Shown here: one piece after another, positions 43,133 to 52,349 of the stretch
Position numbering within the stretch: the first letter of the stretch is position 1
How the letters are laid out: every line of letters starts with the position of its first letter
NCBI RefSeq assembly: GCF_019969845.1
Contig: NZ_JAHXYR010000006.1
Location: forward strand, 310,001-374,000
From: Sphingobacterium sp. GVS05A
GTDB lineage: Bacteria > Bacteroidota > Bacteroidia > Sphingobacteriales > Sphingobacteriaceae
Direction: 5' to 3'
DNA length: 64,000 nt
Made by a program: the position numbers and the translations under genes
Notes under the pieces: model-generated
What the model was told of the DNA's origin: nothing
Databases searched by the model: none
What the model saw: the letters and a program-made list of their open reading frames with translations, nothing else

Positions 43133-45847
43133 ATGGATAGAAGAAGCTTTTTTAAGAAAACGAGTTTAATAGGTCTAGGTGTACTGGCCAGCCATTTTAC
43201 AGTTTGGTCCAAATCAATATTTTCCTGGGACAATCCGATACACAATATCCCTGAGGAGAAGGATATAGATAAGCAATGGCTTGCCTCTTTGCATCAGAGG
43301 GGCGAGAAAATTGTCTACCGAAAGAGTAAAAATGAACTGCGTTATATTGGTATGCCAGTTGGTGGATTACATACAGGTACAGTGTATATCGGAGGCGATG
43401 GACGCTTGTGGTTATGGCAGATATTTAATACAGCTTATGATGGTGAACGTGAAGGTATAGAACCCAAAAATGTGCAATGGAATAATGGGAAAGAGCTGGT
43501 GACTGTCCGTCCACGTGATGGGTCAGCCTATATCGAGCCAGCCATTGCGGACAACTTACGTAGCATCGAGCAAGGTTTTGCAATATCAGTTGCTGTTGGA
43601 GGAAAACAAGTCGTCAAAGAACTCCGCGAAAATCATTGGGACGAGATTGTGTTTGAACCGACTTATCCGACCTGCCGGGTTAGATATAGTAGTGCCAACT
43701 TTCCTGTGGAAGTCGTATTGACCGCCTATTCGCCATTTATTCCGTTGGACCAAGATAATTCTTCCTTGCCGTTAACGACATTACATCTGGAATTGCGTAA
43801 TAAAATAAATACACCAGTCGAAGTAAGCCTAACAGGCTGGATGGAAAACGGTGTGTTTAAGGGACGTAAAGATCTCAATGCGGTTCGTAAAGTATCCCGC
43901 ATCTTAGATAAAGCAGGCGTAAAAGTCTTAAACTACAGTTGTGAACAAGTACCCGATAGTGCTTTGCAAGCTGGTGATTATGGTACAATGGCCTTTACTT
44001 GTTTGGATCCTCAGGCATGGGTACATACCAAGCTGGAACACTGGCCGGTGACACCGTACTCATTGCAATCGGATCATAATGATTCGGTCGTCGACTTCGC
44101 TGATTTACAAGTGGGTGCCTATACCGTTAAGCGGATTATAAAACCAACAGAGACTAGTCAGATTTCGTATGCGATCTCCTGGCATTTTAATAATCCACAT
44201 CCCAAGTTGAAAGCGCATTTAAAGGATGCCCAAATTGGCTATTGGTACGGTGCAAAATTCAACGATGCGGTGGCAGTCATTGACTATTACCTGGCGCATC
44301 GGCAAAAGCTTGATGGGGAAACGCTGGCCTGGCAACAGACCTGGAATGATACCACATTACCCCATTGGTTTATGGACCGTACCTTTGTTAATATAGGAAC
44401 CTTGGCGACAGCGAATACGATGCGTTTTGCTTCAGGAAGATTTTGGGGTTGGGAAGGTATTGGCGCCTGTGCCGGTACTTGCACCCATGTGTGGCAGTAT
44501 GGTCAGTCTATGGGACGTATATTTCCTGATATTGAGCGCAATTTGCGCGAGGTTACTGACCTTGGGGTGGGCTTTCAGCCAGAAACTGGCGCAATTATCT
44601 TCCGGGCAGAATATGAAAAAAGACCCGCCATCGACGGGCAGGCTGGTGTTATCCTTCGTTTTTATCGGGATCATCAGATGAGCACTGATGACACATTCTT
44701 AAAACGGAATTGGCCAAAACTTAAACAGGCGATTCAATTTATTCTCGATCAGGATAAAAACGGAGATGGTATGACCGATACGCCAATGGAAAATACATTG
44801 GACGCCGTGTGGGAAGGGGAGATCGGCTGGATTGTAGGACTTTGTCTCGCTGCCATACAAGCTGCGGCATTGATGGCCGAAGAAGCTGGCGATAAGAAAT
44901 TTCAACAGATCTGCATGGATTATGTCAGAAGAGGAACTGAAAACATGGATAAATATCTTTTTAACGGAGAATATTATATTCATCGACCAGATGCAATACA
45001 GGGAAGGAAGAAGCTAGGTTCCTACAATACCTGTCATATTGATCAGGTCTATGGACAGGCCTGGTGTTTTCAAGTGGATATGCCCCGGATTAATGAAAAA
45101 GAGAAAACATTATCTGCTCTGAAAGCACTTTGGAAATATAATTTTGCGATGGATGTGGGTCCCTATATTAAGACACACCTCGGAGGACGGCCATATGCAT
45201 TGGCGGGTGAAGGGGGTATGGTCATGAATACCAATCCAAAAAATGAGGAAAAAGCTTATGGCGATAATATGACTTGGCAACTGGGTTACTTTCATGAATG
45301 TATGAGTGGATTTGAACATCAAGTAGCAGCGCACATGATGGCCGAGGGTATGATCGACGAAAGTTTGGTCATGACCAGGGTAATTCATGACCGCTACCAT
45401 GCGGCAAAAAGAAATCCCTTTAACGAAATTGAATGCAGTGATCACTATGCGCGTGCGATGGCGAGTTACGGAACCTTTATCAATGCCTGTGGCTTTAGTT
45501 ATCACGGTCCAAAAGGGCAGATCGGTTTTGCCCCAAAAATAGGATCTTCAGATTTTAAAGCGCCTTTTACCACGGCGATGGGATGGGGGACCTACATTCA
45601 AAAGCAGCAAAGGGAAGGAAAGCCTGTTTGTCAGTTAACATTAAATTATGGCGTGTTGGAACTTAAAGAATTTCATCTGGGCGATGCCGAAGAGCTATCA
45701 CTTGATGCTAAGCAGATCACTGTGCTACAAAATGATAAACAAATATCAATTCATAAAGTGAAACGTCAAGGAGAACGTGTGGTGATCAATTTTAAAGACA
45801 AAGTAGGACTAAAAAAAGGCGATACATTAACTATTCGATGGTCATGA
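43133..45847 (+). CDS. GH116 / DUF608 beta-glucosidase (GBA2-like), exported by Tat
   Basis: A 904-residue glycosidase related to the non-lysosomal glucosylceramidase group (GH116). MDRRSFFKKTSLIGLG is a twin-arginine signal, so the folded enzyme is exported. An N-terminal beta-sandwich domain covers about residues 60-380 (IGMPVGGLHTGTVYIGG); the catalytic (alpha/alpha)6 barrel follows, with CTHVWQYGQSMGRIFPD and ENTLDAVWEGEIGWIVG, the two most conserved family stretches that bear the acidic catalytic residues. A C-terminal beta domain ends the protein. The start is ATG 43133; in-frame codons upstream lie in susD. Reaction: hydrolysis of beta-glucosides or similar; the substrate is unproved. 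Confidence 0.85.
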   Translation: MDRRSFFKKTSLIGLGVLASHFTVWSKSIFSWDNPIHNIPEEKDIDKQWLASLHQRGEKIVYRKSKNELRYIGMPVGGLHTGTVYIGGDGRLWLWQIFNTAYDGEREGIEPKNVQWNNGKELVTVRPRDGSAYIEPAIADNLRSIEQGFAISVAVGGKQVVKELRENHWDEIVFEPTYPTCRVRYSSANFPVEVVLTAYSPFIPLDQDNSSLPLTTLHLELRNKINTPVEVSLTGWMENGVFKGRKDLNAVRKVSRILDKAGVKVLNYSCEQVPDSALQAGDYGTMAFTCLDPQAWVHTKLEHWPVTPYSLQSDHNDSVVDFADLQVGAYTVKRIIKPTETSQISYAISWHFNNPHPKLKAHLKDAQIGYWYGAKFNDAVAVIDYYLAHRQKLDGETLAWQQTWNDTTLPHWFMDRTFVNIGTLATANTMRFASGRFWGWEGIGACAGTCTHVWQYGQSMGRIFPDIERNLREVTDLGVGFQPETGAIIFRAEYEKRPAIDGQAGVILRFYRDHQMSTDDTFLKRNWPKLKQAIQFILDQDKNGDGMTDTPMENTLDAVWEGEIGWIVGLCLAAIQAAALMAEEAGDKKFQQICMDYVRRGTENMDKYLFNGEYYIHRPDAIQGRKKLGSYNTCHIDQVYGQAWCFQVDMPRINEKEKTLSALKALWKYNFAMDVGPYIKTHLGGRPYALAGEGGMVMNTNPKNEEKAYGDNMTWQLGYFHECMSGFEHQVAAHMMAEGMIDESLVMTRVIHDRYHAAKRNPFNEIECSDHYARAMASYGTFINACGFSYHGPKGQIGFAPKIGSSDFKAPFTTAMGWGTYIQKQQREGKPVCQLTLNYGVLELKEFHLGDAEELSLDAKQITVLQNDKQISIHKVKRQGERVVINFKDKVGLKKGDTLTIRWS

Positions 45848-46422
45848 AAAAAATAGTGAATAAACTGCTTGTGATAATAAGTCTTTTCTTGGTTATGGGA
45901 TGTATGTCATCAGCAGATCAAAAGGCCGGATCTGCGCCGAAATCCGATTGGGGAGAGGTGCTTTTGCAAAAAGTACCCTTACTTGGACATCGCAATTGGA
46001 TATTGATCGTTGATAAAGCTTATCCCGCACCAACGGGAGCGAATATACTTGTTCTCGATTCAAAAAAACAGATGCCGGAAGTACTGGACTATGTTGTACA
46101 ATTGCTCGATAAACAGCATCACGTAAAACCTATATTTTATTTTGATAAAGAATTTGATTACTTAGATGATAGGCTTGCACCAGGATTAAAGGAATACAAA
46201 GAGAGCTTAACCAAACTTTTACCGCATATTGAAAAACGGTCCCTGTTGCACGAAGATGTTTTTGGAAAAATAGATAAAGCCGCTGATCTTTTCCAGATAA
46301 TTGTCGTGAAAACAGAATCACTTATCCCGTATAGTTCAGTTTTTATAGAACTTGACTGTAAATACTGGGATGCTAACCGTGAAAAGATTTTACGTGAGCG
46401 GATGACAAAGTCGACAGAATAA
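45844..46422 (+). CDS. RbsD/FucU-like (sugar mutarotase-like) lipoprotein
   Basis: A 192-residue protein. Its lipobox is VMGC at about residues 17-20, so it is exported as a lipoprotein. The mature part resembles RbsD/FucU sugar mutarotases: LLGHRNWILIVDKAYPAP matches the LGHGD...DAxxP core, and the late LFQIIVVKTESLIPYSSVFI resembles the C-terminal strand of the fold. Canonical RbsD and FucU are about 140 residues and cytoplasmic, so export is unusual. It overlaps the GH116 gene by 4 bases (ATGA), an almost certain translational coupling. It may speed interconversion of the sugar anomers released by the glucosidase before uptake. An alternative start is ATG 45838. Confidence 0.7.
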   Translation: MKKIVNKLLVIISLFLVMGCMSSADQKAGSAPKSDWGEVLLQKVPLLGHRNWILIVDKAYPAPTGANILVLDSKKQMPEVLDYVVQLLDKQHHVKPIFYFDKEFDYLDDRLAPGLKEYKESLTKLLPHIEKRSLLHEDVFGKIDKAADLFQIIVVKTESLIPYSSVFIELDCKYWDANREKILRERMTKSTE

Positions 46423-46460
46423 AGTCTTCAATCTTGTCGTAATTTAGACAATTGACTGCA

Positions 46461-46500
46461 GAGCTAAATGGATAAAATAATTTACACATCCATTTAGCTC
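46461..46500. terminator. Terminator at the end of locus 2
   Basis: A perfect 13-bp stem (46461-46473 with 46488-46500), 14-base loop, between the RbsD-like gene and the convergent DUF5367 gene. It can act on both strands. Confidence 0.8.
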
Positions 46501-46538
46501 GGTAGCTATCCAAATGGTATACTTCTTAGGTTTTGGGC

Positions 46539-46874
46539 TTAACTGTTTTTTCGCAATCCAACCACAATCGATGTGAGTAATACAATGCTGTATGCCCACA
46601 TTAACCAAGAACCAAAGGTTGTCGCACTGTTTGGGGCCATGTTAGGAAAGATGTGTTCAAAAAATTGAATAATGAACATATCGAGAACCATTCCTGGTAA
46701 TACCAACAATACGCCAGCGACGATATTTTCGAATCCTGAAAGTTTAAATCTTTTGAAAGTTAGAATTGAAATCAATACTAATGCGGGTATTAGAGCTACA
46801 TATAAACTAGTAAGTATTGGTACTGAATCTTTGATAAAAAAGAATTGTCCTGCAACGCGAAAGGCTAACATCAT
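46539..46874 (-). CDS. DUF5367-like small membrane protein, possibly N-terminally shortened
   Basis: A 111-residue integral membrane protein with about four hydrophobic helices (SLYVALIPALVLISILTF, NIVAGVLLVLPGMVLDMFII, TFGSWLMWAYSIVLLTSIVV). The opening MMLAFRVAGQFFFIKD and the helix pattern match DUF5367. Relatives usually have a longer first helix; here the frame stays open upstream for about 20 codons (reading ...GQILIYVFM) but contains no ATG, GTG or TTG, so either the start is the internal ATG or the original start was lost. Function of the family is unknown. Confidence 0.6.
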   Translation of the reverse strand: MMLAFRVAGQFFFIKDSVPILTSLYVALIPALVLISILTFKRFKLSGFENIVAGVLLVLPGMVLDMFIIQFFEHIFPNMAPNSATTFGSWLMWAYSIVLLTSIVVGLRKNS

Positions 46875-46981
46875 AAAGACATAAATGAGAGAATTTGTCC
46901 GACTCCGAAATTGTGGAAAGATTTAGTCTACCGTGAAAAAGCAATCATAAAATGCACATAAAAGATAATACCAAATTTACG

Positions 46982-46991
46982 CAAACGTTTG
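46982..46991. promoter_or_regulatory. Palindrome CAAACGTTTG upstream of locus 3 sigma gene
   Basis: A perfect 10-base palindrome, with ACGTTTG overlapping a near match to the TAnnTTTG -7 element. It may be a regulator site in the sigma promoter, or coincidence. Confidence 0.25.
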
Positions 46992-47070
46992 TTTTCATAA
47001 TTAGATTTTTAAATTGAAAAAATCATGTAAGTTTGTTGTGACGACCAATCATATCGCTAGCAGAAAGATT

Positions 47071-47640
47071 ATGAAATCGACACTATTAATCAAAGATATT
47101 TCTGATTTTGAAATGTTGGTGAATACTCATACCGACAAGCTAACACAAAGCGCTTTCCTAAAAATTGGAAATTTGCAGGACGCAGAGGATCTCGTGCAGG
47201 ACCTTTTTGTCAATCTCTGGGTTAAAAGAGAATCCATCGTTGTGCACGGTTCAGTCAATAATTACCTCCATGTAGCCCTCCGAAATAAAATTATGAACTA
47301 TTTTGTCAAGGCAAAACTCCATCAGGATGTGAAAGACAGGCTGTCAATACATCTCGAGGTTGTGGATCTCTCCTTAGTAAACCTATTAATTGAAAAAGAC
47401 TTGAATACCTTGTTTTCGGAAATTTTGAGCGAGTTGCCGGATCATATGCAAAAGATTTTTAGGCTCCGAAATGAAGATTTTACACTAAAAGAGATTGCTG
47501 TCGCATTGGGCCTTGCGGAGCAGACTGTCAAAGGTTACAGTGCTGAAATGCACCGTCGCATCAAAGCCATGCTGATCGAACGGCATCCTGAATTTGCCCG
47601 CTCATTGACAGCATTATTATCATTTTTGCTAATCAAATAA
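47071..47640 (+). CDS. ECF sigma factor, FecI-like, uptake locus 3
   Basis: A 189-residue ECF sigma factor. Region 2 about residues 15-85 (DAEDLVQDLFVNLWVKRESI, VNNYLHVALRNKIMNYF), region 4 about 115-180 (LPDHMQKIFRLRNEDFTLKEIAVAL, LAEQTVKGYSAEMHRR). The frame is open back to TTG 47014, but ATG 47071 gives the normal N-terminus and follows AGAAAG. It is 77 bases upstream of the FecR gene and in the same direction. A perfect palindrome, CAAACGTTTG (46982-46991), lies about 80 bases before the ATG. It would activate the SusC/SusD operon downstream. Confidence 0.88.
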   Translation: MKSTLLIKDISDFEMLVNTHTDKLTQSAFLKIGNLQDAEDLVQDLFVNLWVKRESIVVHGSVNNYLHVALRNKIMNYFVKAKLHQDVKDRLSIHLEVVDLSLVNLLIEKDLNTLFSEILSELPDHMQKIFRLRNEDFTLKEIAVALGLAEQTVKGYSAEMHRRIKAMLIERHPEFARSLTALLSFLLIK

Positions 47641-47717
47641 TTTTTTTTAATTCCTTACATACTTTTGATTCTCACCAACTGTCTTACTAGAAAGAGCAAA
47701 CCTAGAAAAGATTACGC

Positions 47718-48698
47718 GTGGATCAAAAACAGTTAAAAAAGCTAATCAAGAAGTACCAAGATGGTACAGCCAATGCAGCCGAGAAATTTATCGTGGAATA
47801 TTGGTACGAAACCTTGGACCAACAAGAGCCCGAAGCTTCAGAGATAGGCTTTGTTCCGGAACGAAGCGATCTCAGGACCCGGATTATTGCTGCTGCTGGA
47901 TACACAGTCAAGCGATCGAGCTACCGATATCGCTTTTTATGTGGGGCTGTGGCGAGCATCATACTCTTGATACTTTCTACCGTTTTATATCATCAATACT
48001 TTTCGGTATCGCAGATCGACAGTCTTATTAAACCAATCAAGACAGCCTATCTTAATAAGGGAACCATATCCACCAGTATTGCCGAACGGAAAACAGTCAT
48101 CTTGAACGACGGTACAAAAGTGATCCTGAATGCGAATTCTAGTCTTACTGTTGGTGACTACGACCGCAAGCGGGAGGTAAATCTGTATGGAGAAGCTTTC
48201 TTTGATGTCAAAAAAGATCCTTCCAGACCATTCACCGTCCATGGTGGTGGATTGCATATCAAAGTGCTGGGTACCAGTTTTAATGTCAAAGCTTATCCTG
48301 ATATCCATAATACATCCGTATCCGTGCGCACGGGTAAGGTTCAAGTTGACAATAACAAGAAAAATCTGCGCACACTAATGCCAGATGAGAATATAGTCTA
48401 TGATCGCAAGTCCAGTGATTATAAATTGACCAATGCTGAGTATGTTTTAGAATCATCCTGGTTGTCTGACCATGTTAAGCTAGATCAGGCCAGCTTTGAA
48501 GAATTGAGCCAAAACTTTAAAAATTTCTACGGATTCACACTCTATACAGCCGATGAAAAACTATTAATAGATCGCTACAACATCAGCTTCCGACAATCCA
48601 AAACAATGGAAGCTGCGCTAGAAGAGATTCAGTTATTGACCGGAAAAAAAATCAGTATCAAAAATAAGCAGGAGGGAAAAGAGATCATTTTATATTAA
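47718..48698 (+). CDS. FecR-type anti-sigma factor, uptake locus 3 (GTG start)
   Basis: A 326-residue FecR protein. N-terminal cytoplasmic part about 1-72, transmembrane helix about 75-93 (FLCGAVASIILLILSTVLYH), FecR domain with ILNDGTKVILNANSSLTVG, GEAFFDVKKDPSRPF and VLGTSFNVKAYP, and C-terminal DUF4974 (ASFEELSQNFKNFYGFTLY). The start must be GTG 47718 because no ATG fits and the residues DQKQLKKLIKKYQDGTA are the typical opening; a purine-rich GAAAAG stretch precedes it. It forms the middle of the sigma-FecR-SusC signalling chain. Confidence 0.9.
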   Translation: MDQKQLKKLIKKYQDGTANAAEKFIVEYWYETLDQQEPEASEIGFVPERSDLRTRIIAAAGYTVKRSSYRYRFLCGAVASIILLILSTVLYHQYFSVSQIDSLIKPIKTAYLNKGTISTSIAERKTVILNDGTKVILNANSSLTVGDYDRKREVNLYGEAFFDVKKDPSRPFTVHGGGLHIKVLGTSFNVKAYPDIHNTSVSVRTGKVQVDNNKKNLRTLMPDENIVYDRKSSDYKLTNAEYVLESSWLSDHVKLDQASFEELSQNFKNFYGFTLYTADEKLLIDRYNISFRQSKTMEAALEEIQLLTGKKISIKNKQEGKEIILY

Positions 48699-48702
48699 AA
48701 AT

Positions 48703-48769
48703 AAAAGGGCTCACATAGTGTAAGACCCTTTACAGAAAATTATGGAATCTATCTGACCCGATTCCATAA
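48703..48769 (+). terminator. Two hairpins between fecR and susC, locus 3
   Basis: First an interrupted stem, AAAGGG with CCCTTT (about 48704-48731); then a perfect 10-bp stem TTATGGAATC/GATTCCATAA (48740-48749 with 48760-48769). Both lie in the 116-base fecR-susC gap, the same place as the hairpin in locus 1, suggesting attenuation or mRNA stabilisation of the susC transcript. Confidence 0.6.
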
Positions 48770-48814
48770 TCGGTTTCATGGATGTAAAACCTTTAATCAA
48801 CACAAAATTAACAA

Positions 48815-51800
48815 ATGATTAACAAAAAACTAATTATAAAAGAAAAAAGAAGCAACAAATATCTTTCTTTAACCCTCGGGGGGGCGCTGCTGCTATTTTC
48901 TAGTACTATCTCCTGGAACAGTACATTTGCACAGGCAAATGGCAAAATATACAACCAAAATTATCAAAAGACCACACTGCGCGACGTTATCATTGACCTT
49001 CAGAAGAAGTCGGGATCAGACATTTCGTTTACAGAGAGCCTAGGCCTAAAAAATATTAGTATAGCCAAATTTGATACAAAAAATGAATCTTTGGAACAAG
49101 TCTTACGGAGATTATTGGCACCTTACGGTATTCAGGTAAAAAAGACCGATAATGGTTTTGTTTTGGCCAGACAGACACAGAAAGAGGGCAAGCCTATTTC
49201 AGGAAAAGTGATTGATCCATCCGGCATACCGGTTTCAGGAGCTACCTTAAATTTAAAGCGGGCCAACACAAAATCCAAAAGTGATGATAAGGGTACTTTT
49301 TTACTTAATTCGATTTTTCCTTCGGATACTTTGTCCGTACATTTTATGGGTTTTAAGTCCATTGATACCTTGGTGACAAATGATCTTGTGGGAGATCTGG
49401 TGATCCGTTTGGCAACTGACCAGGCACGCGAACTTGATGAAGTCGTGGTGGTGGGGTATGGTGTCCAAAAGAAAGTTAACCTCACGGGATCTGTTGCGGT
49501 TGTTGATGGCAAGCGTTTGCAAGATAGACCAGTAAATAATGTTTCCCAATCGCTTTATGGAACGGTCAGTGGCCTGACGATAGCCTATGGCAGCAATGGC
49601 TTTGAACCTGGTGCGGCACCCTCTGTGCAGATCAGGGGCCAAGGTAAACCTTATGTCCTGATCGATGGTACCGCCGGAGACATTAATAGCATTGATCCGA
49701 ATACTGTCGAAAGTGTTTCTGTCTTAAAAGATGCAGCTGCTTCTGCAATCTATGGTGCCCGCGCACCTTATGGGGTCTTACTGATTACGACCAAATCCGG
49801 CAAAGCTAATCAGAAACCACAAGTCGATTTTTCAATGAATGGAGGACCTACAACCATTATCAATAAACCAAAGATGGTGGATTCCTATACATTTGCACGG
49901 GCTATGAATCAAATGCATGACAACCAGGGCGTTGCTAGGTTGTTTTCTGAATCTACCATCGATAGGATTATTGCATATATTGATGATCCTACACTTCCTG
50001 AAACTGTCCCTGATGTCAACAACCCGCGTAAGTGGTCAACCTATCAATTCTCAAACGGTAATAATGATTGGATAGATATCCATTATGGTAATGGTCGCCG
50101 GATGCAGGAAAATCTATCTGTTAAGGGAGGATCAAAAGACATGTCTTATTTTTTGTCTCTTGGGCACGCATCCGAAAAAGGGGTGTTGAGAATGGTCGAT
50201 GATAAGTATAAACGCTACAATTTTCAGGCTAAACTCGATGCCAATATCACAGACTGGTGGAAGATAAGTTCCAATACAAGGCTCACAAATGGAGTCCGTG
50301 ATAGGCCAATATATAACGGTGAAGGGGGATATGGCATGCTTATCCACCAGATCTTGAGAACGCATCCCGAGGTTTTCCTTAAATCGCCAAATGGTTATTA
50401 TTCGCAACTTTCTCGTGTACCGCAGATGCAAGCCGGTTATCAGAAGTTGACAAATAATACGCTGGTGCAGCGCTTGGCGACTGAAATCAGTCCGCTCAAA
50501 AACTGGAAAATAAATGCTGATTATTCGATAGATTATCAGATTTTTGACTATGCAGGCGTCAATCAGGTAGCTTATGAAGATGAAGTAGATGGTACGCTCG
50601 TGCCAATAGCACTTACCGTCCCTCCGTATATTCAAAAGATAAAATCCAATACCACCTACAAAGCGTTTAATATTTATACAACTTATAATTTAGATCTAGG
50701 AAGGGATCACCATTTTACGGTACTGGCCGGCTTTCAGAATGAAATCAATAAACTGGATTCGATGAGTGGATTAAGAAGGGAACTCATTGTTCCAGATATC
50801 CCATCTTTTACAACAGCAACAGGTGAAATGCAGGTGGGGGACGGTCTCACGCATTGGTCGACTTTAGGCTATTTTGCACGTTTAAATTATAATTATGCAG
50901 ACAAATATTTGATCGAGGCAAATGTCCGCTATGATGGTACATCCAAATTTGCCCATGGCAGACGCTGGGGGGCATTCCCTTCCGTATCCGCAGGATGGGT
51001 GGTTTCTAAAGAATTGTTTTGGCAACCTCTACTGGATTATATCCCATTTATGAAACTGAGGGCATCATGGGGGAAGCTGGGTAATCAAAATGTTGCTGCC
51101 TATCAGGATCTGGCATTATTGGGGGTACAAAGTAACCTGGGCTGGCTTATTGACGGCGTGCGGCCGGCATACACCACAGCACCAAATTTGGTAAACCGCT
51201 TTCTTACGTGGGAGTCATCACGTTCAATGAATACGGCCGTCGAACTGGGATTTTTCCAAAACCGCCTGCAAGCTGAATTTGAATACTATCAACGGCTAAC
51301 CTTTGACCGTCTTGGACCAGCGCAGGCACTTCCCGCTGTATTGGGAGCGAATATTCCCCGAGAGAATAATTCGGAGCTCAAAACCAAGGGCTGGGATTTT
51401 AGCTTGCGTTGGAATGGAAAAATAGGCTCTGATTTTAATTATTCTGTTGCAGCTAATGTCTTTGATTACAAAAATATAATTACGAAGTATACGAATCCTA
51501 CGGGTATCCTGACAACGGATTACATAGGTAAAGATGCCGGAGAAATTTGGGGCTATGAAACTGTTGGCCTGATCAAAACCAAGGAGCGCGCTGATGAGAT
51601 CAATGCATCGGGCTACCAAAAATTTATCAATGGACAGCCCTGGCAGACAGGGGATATAGAATACCGTGATCTCAACGGGGATGCGCTAATCAATAAGGGT
51701 AAAAACACCATAAATGACCATGGGGACCTTAAAATCATTGGTAATTCGACACGCCGTTATCAATTTGGACTTAATTTAACAGCTAACTACAAAAATGTTG

Positions 51801-52279
51801 ATATAGCGGTGTTTATCCAAGGTACTGGAAAGCGTGATCTATGGCTGGATGGCAATGTATTTTGGGGTTTTAGGGCCTGGAATCAGTCCTCGCTGTTCCC
51901 ACATCACATGGATTACTATCGGGATACCGAAGGCGACCGGTATTCGGGACTTGGCATAAACACTGAAGCTTATTTTCCGCGGCCTTACAGTAATACCACT
52001 CAAGATAGCAAGAATAAGCAAATGCAGACGCGCTACCTGCAGAATGGTGCCTATGCACGCCTTAAAAATCTACAGATAGGCTATACCATTCCTGCATTAA
52101 TGCTCCAAAAAATCGGATTAAAACGCGCCCGTATTTATTTTTCCGGTGAAAATATCTACACCTTTTCCAAACTTCCTAGCGGATTTGATCCTGAAACAGC
52201 ATCGTTAGGAGAATTGGGGGATGGTAAAAGCATGTTTTCACAAGCGATCTGGGCATTTGGAATGAATATCTCACTGTAA
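48815..52279 (+). CDS. SusC/RagA-type TonB-dependent transporter with STN domain, locus 3
   Basis: An 1154-residue transporter. Signal peptide about 1-40 (ending STFAQ), STN domain about 48-118, carboxypeptidase-regulatory-like domain from GKPISGKVIDPSGIPVSGAT, TonB-box-like LDEVVVVGYGVQKK about 208-221, plug with VQIRGQGKPYVLIDGTAGD, SVLKDAAASAIYGARAP, then the barrel. EYRDLNGDALINKGKN is the degenerate calcium-loop-like motif. The final residue pattern WAFGMNISL ends the last strand. Through its STN domain it signals to FecR at 47718, and it delivers the SusD-bound ligand across the outer membrane. The enzymes downstream point to phosphodiester-linked ligands. Confidence 0.92.
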   Translation: MINKKLIIKEKRSNKYLSLTLGGALLLFSSTISWNSTFAQANGKIYNQNYQKTTLRDVIIDLQKKSGSDISFTESLGLKNISIAKFDTKNESLEQVLRRLLAPYGIQVKKTDNGFVLARQTQKEGKPISGKVIDPSGIPVSGATLNLKRANTKSKSDDKGTFLLNSIFPSDTLSVHFMGFKSIDTLVTNDLVGDLVIRLATDQARELDEVVVVGYGVQKKVNLTGSVAVVDGKRLQDRPVNNVSQSLYGTVSGLTIAYGSNGFEPGAAPSVQIRGQGKPYVLIDGTAGDINSIDPNTVESVSVLKDAAASAIYGARAPYGVLLITTKSGKANQKPQVDFSMNGGPTTIINKPKMVDSYTFARAMNQMHDNQGVARLFSESTIDRIIAYIDDPTLPETVPDVNNPRKWSTYQFSNGNNDWIDIHYGNGRRMQENLSVKGGSKDMSYFLSLGHASEKGVLRMVDDKYKRYNFQAKLDANITDWWKISSNTRLTNGVRDRPIYNGEGGYGMLIHQILRTHPEVFLKSPNGYYSQLSRVPQMQAGYQKLTNNTLVQRLATEISPLKNWKINADYSIDYQIFDYAGVNQVAYEDEVDGTLVPIALTVPPYIQKIKSNTTYKAFNIYTTYNLDLGRDHHFTVLAGFQNEINKLDSMSGLRRELIVPDIPSFTTATGEMQVGDGLTHWSTLGYFARLNYNYADKYLIEANVRYDGTSKFAHGRRWGAFPSVSAGWVVSKELFWQPLLDYIPFMKLRASWGKLGNQNVAAYQDLALLGVQSNLGWLIDGVRPAYTTAPNLVNRFLTWESSRSMNTAVELGFFQNRLQAEFEYYQRLTFDRLGPAQALPAVLGANIPRENNSELKTKGWDFSLRWNGKIGSDFNYSVAANVFDYKNIITKYTNPTGILTTDYIGKDAGEIWGYETVGLIKTKERADEINASGYQKFINGQPWQTGDIEYRDLNGDALINKGKNTINDHGDLKIIGNSTRRYQFGLNLTANYKNVDIAVFIQGTGKRDLWLDGNVFWGFRAWNQSSLFPHHMDYYRDTEGDRYSGLGINTEAYFPRPYSNTTQDSKNKQMQTRYLQNGAYARLKNLQIGYTIPALMLQKIGLKRARIYFSGENIYTFSKLPSGFDPETASLGELGDGKSMFSQAIWAFGMNISL

Positions 52280-52349
52280 TCATCTTTGAGTTGAATGTAA
52301 AAGCCTATCTGGATAGTGAAAGAAAATTATATCTAGCAATTAATAACCA

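Noticed and set aside
45110..45505. 131-codon ORF antisense to the GH116 gene
   Set aside because: Entirely inside a strongly supported coding region, with no protein-like motif.
50132..50635. 167-codon ORF antisense to susC of locus 3
   Set aside because: Lies wholly inside the SusC coding frame with no homology; a shadow ORF of a long gene.
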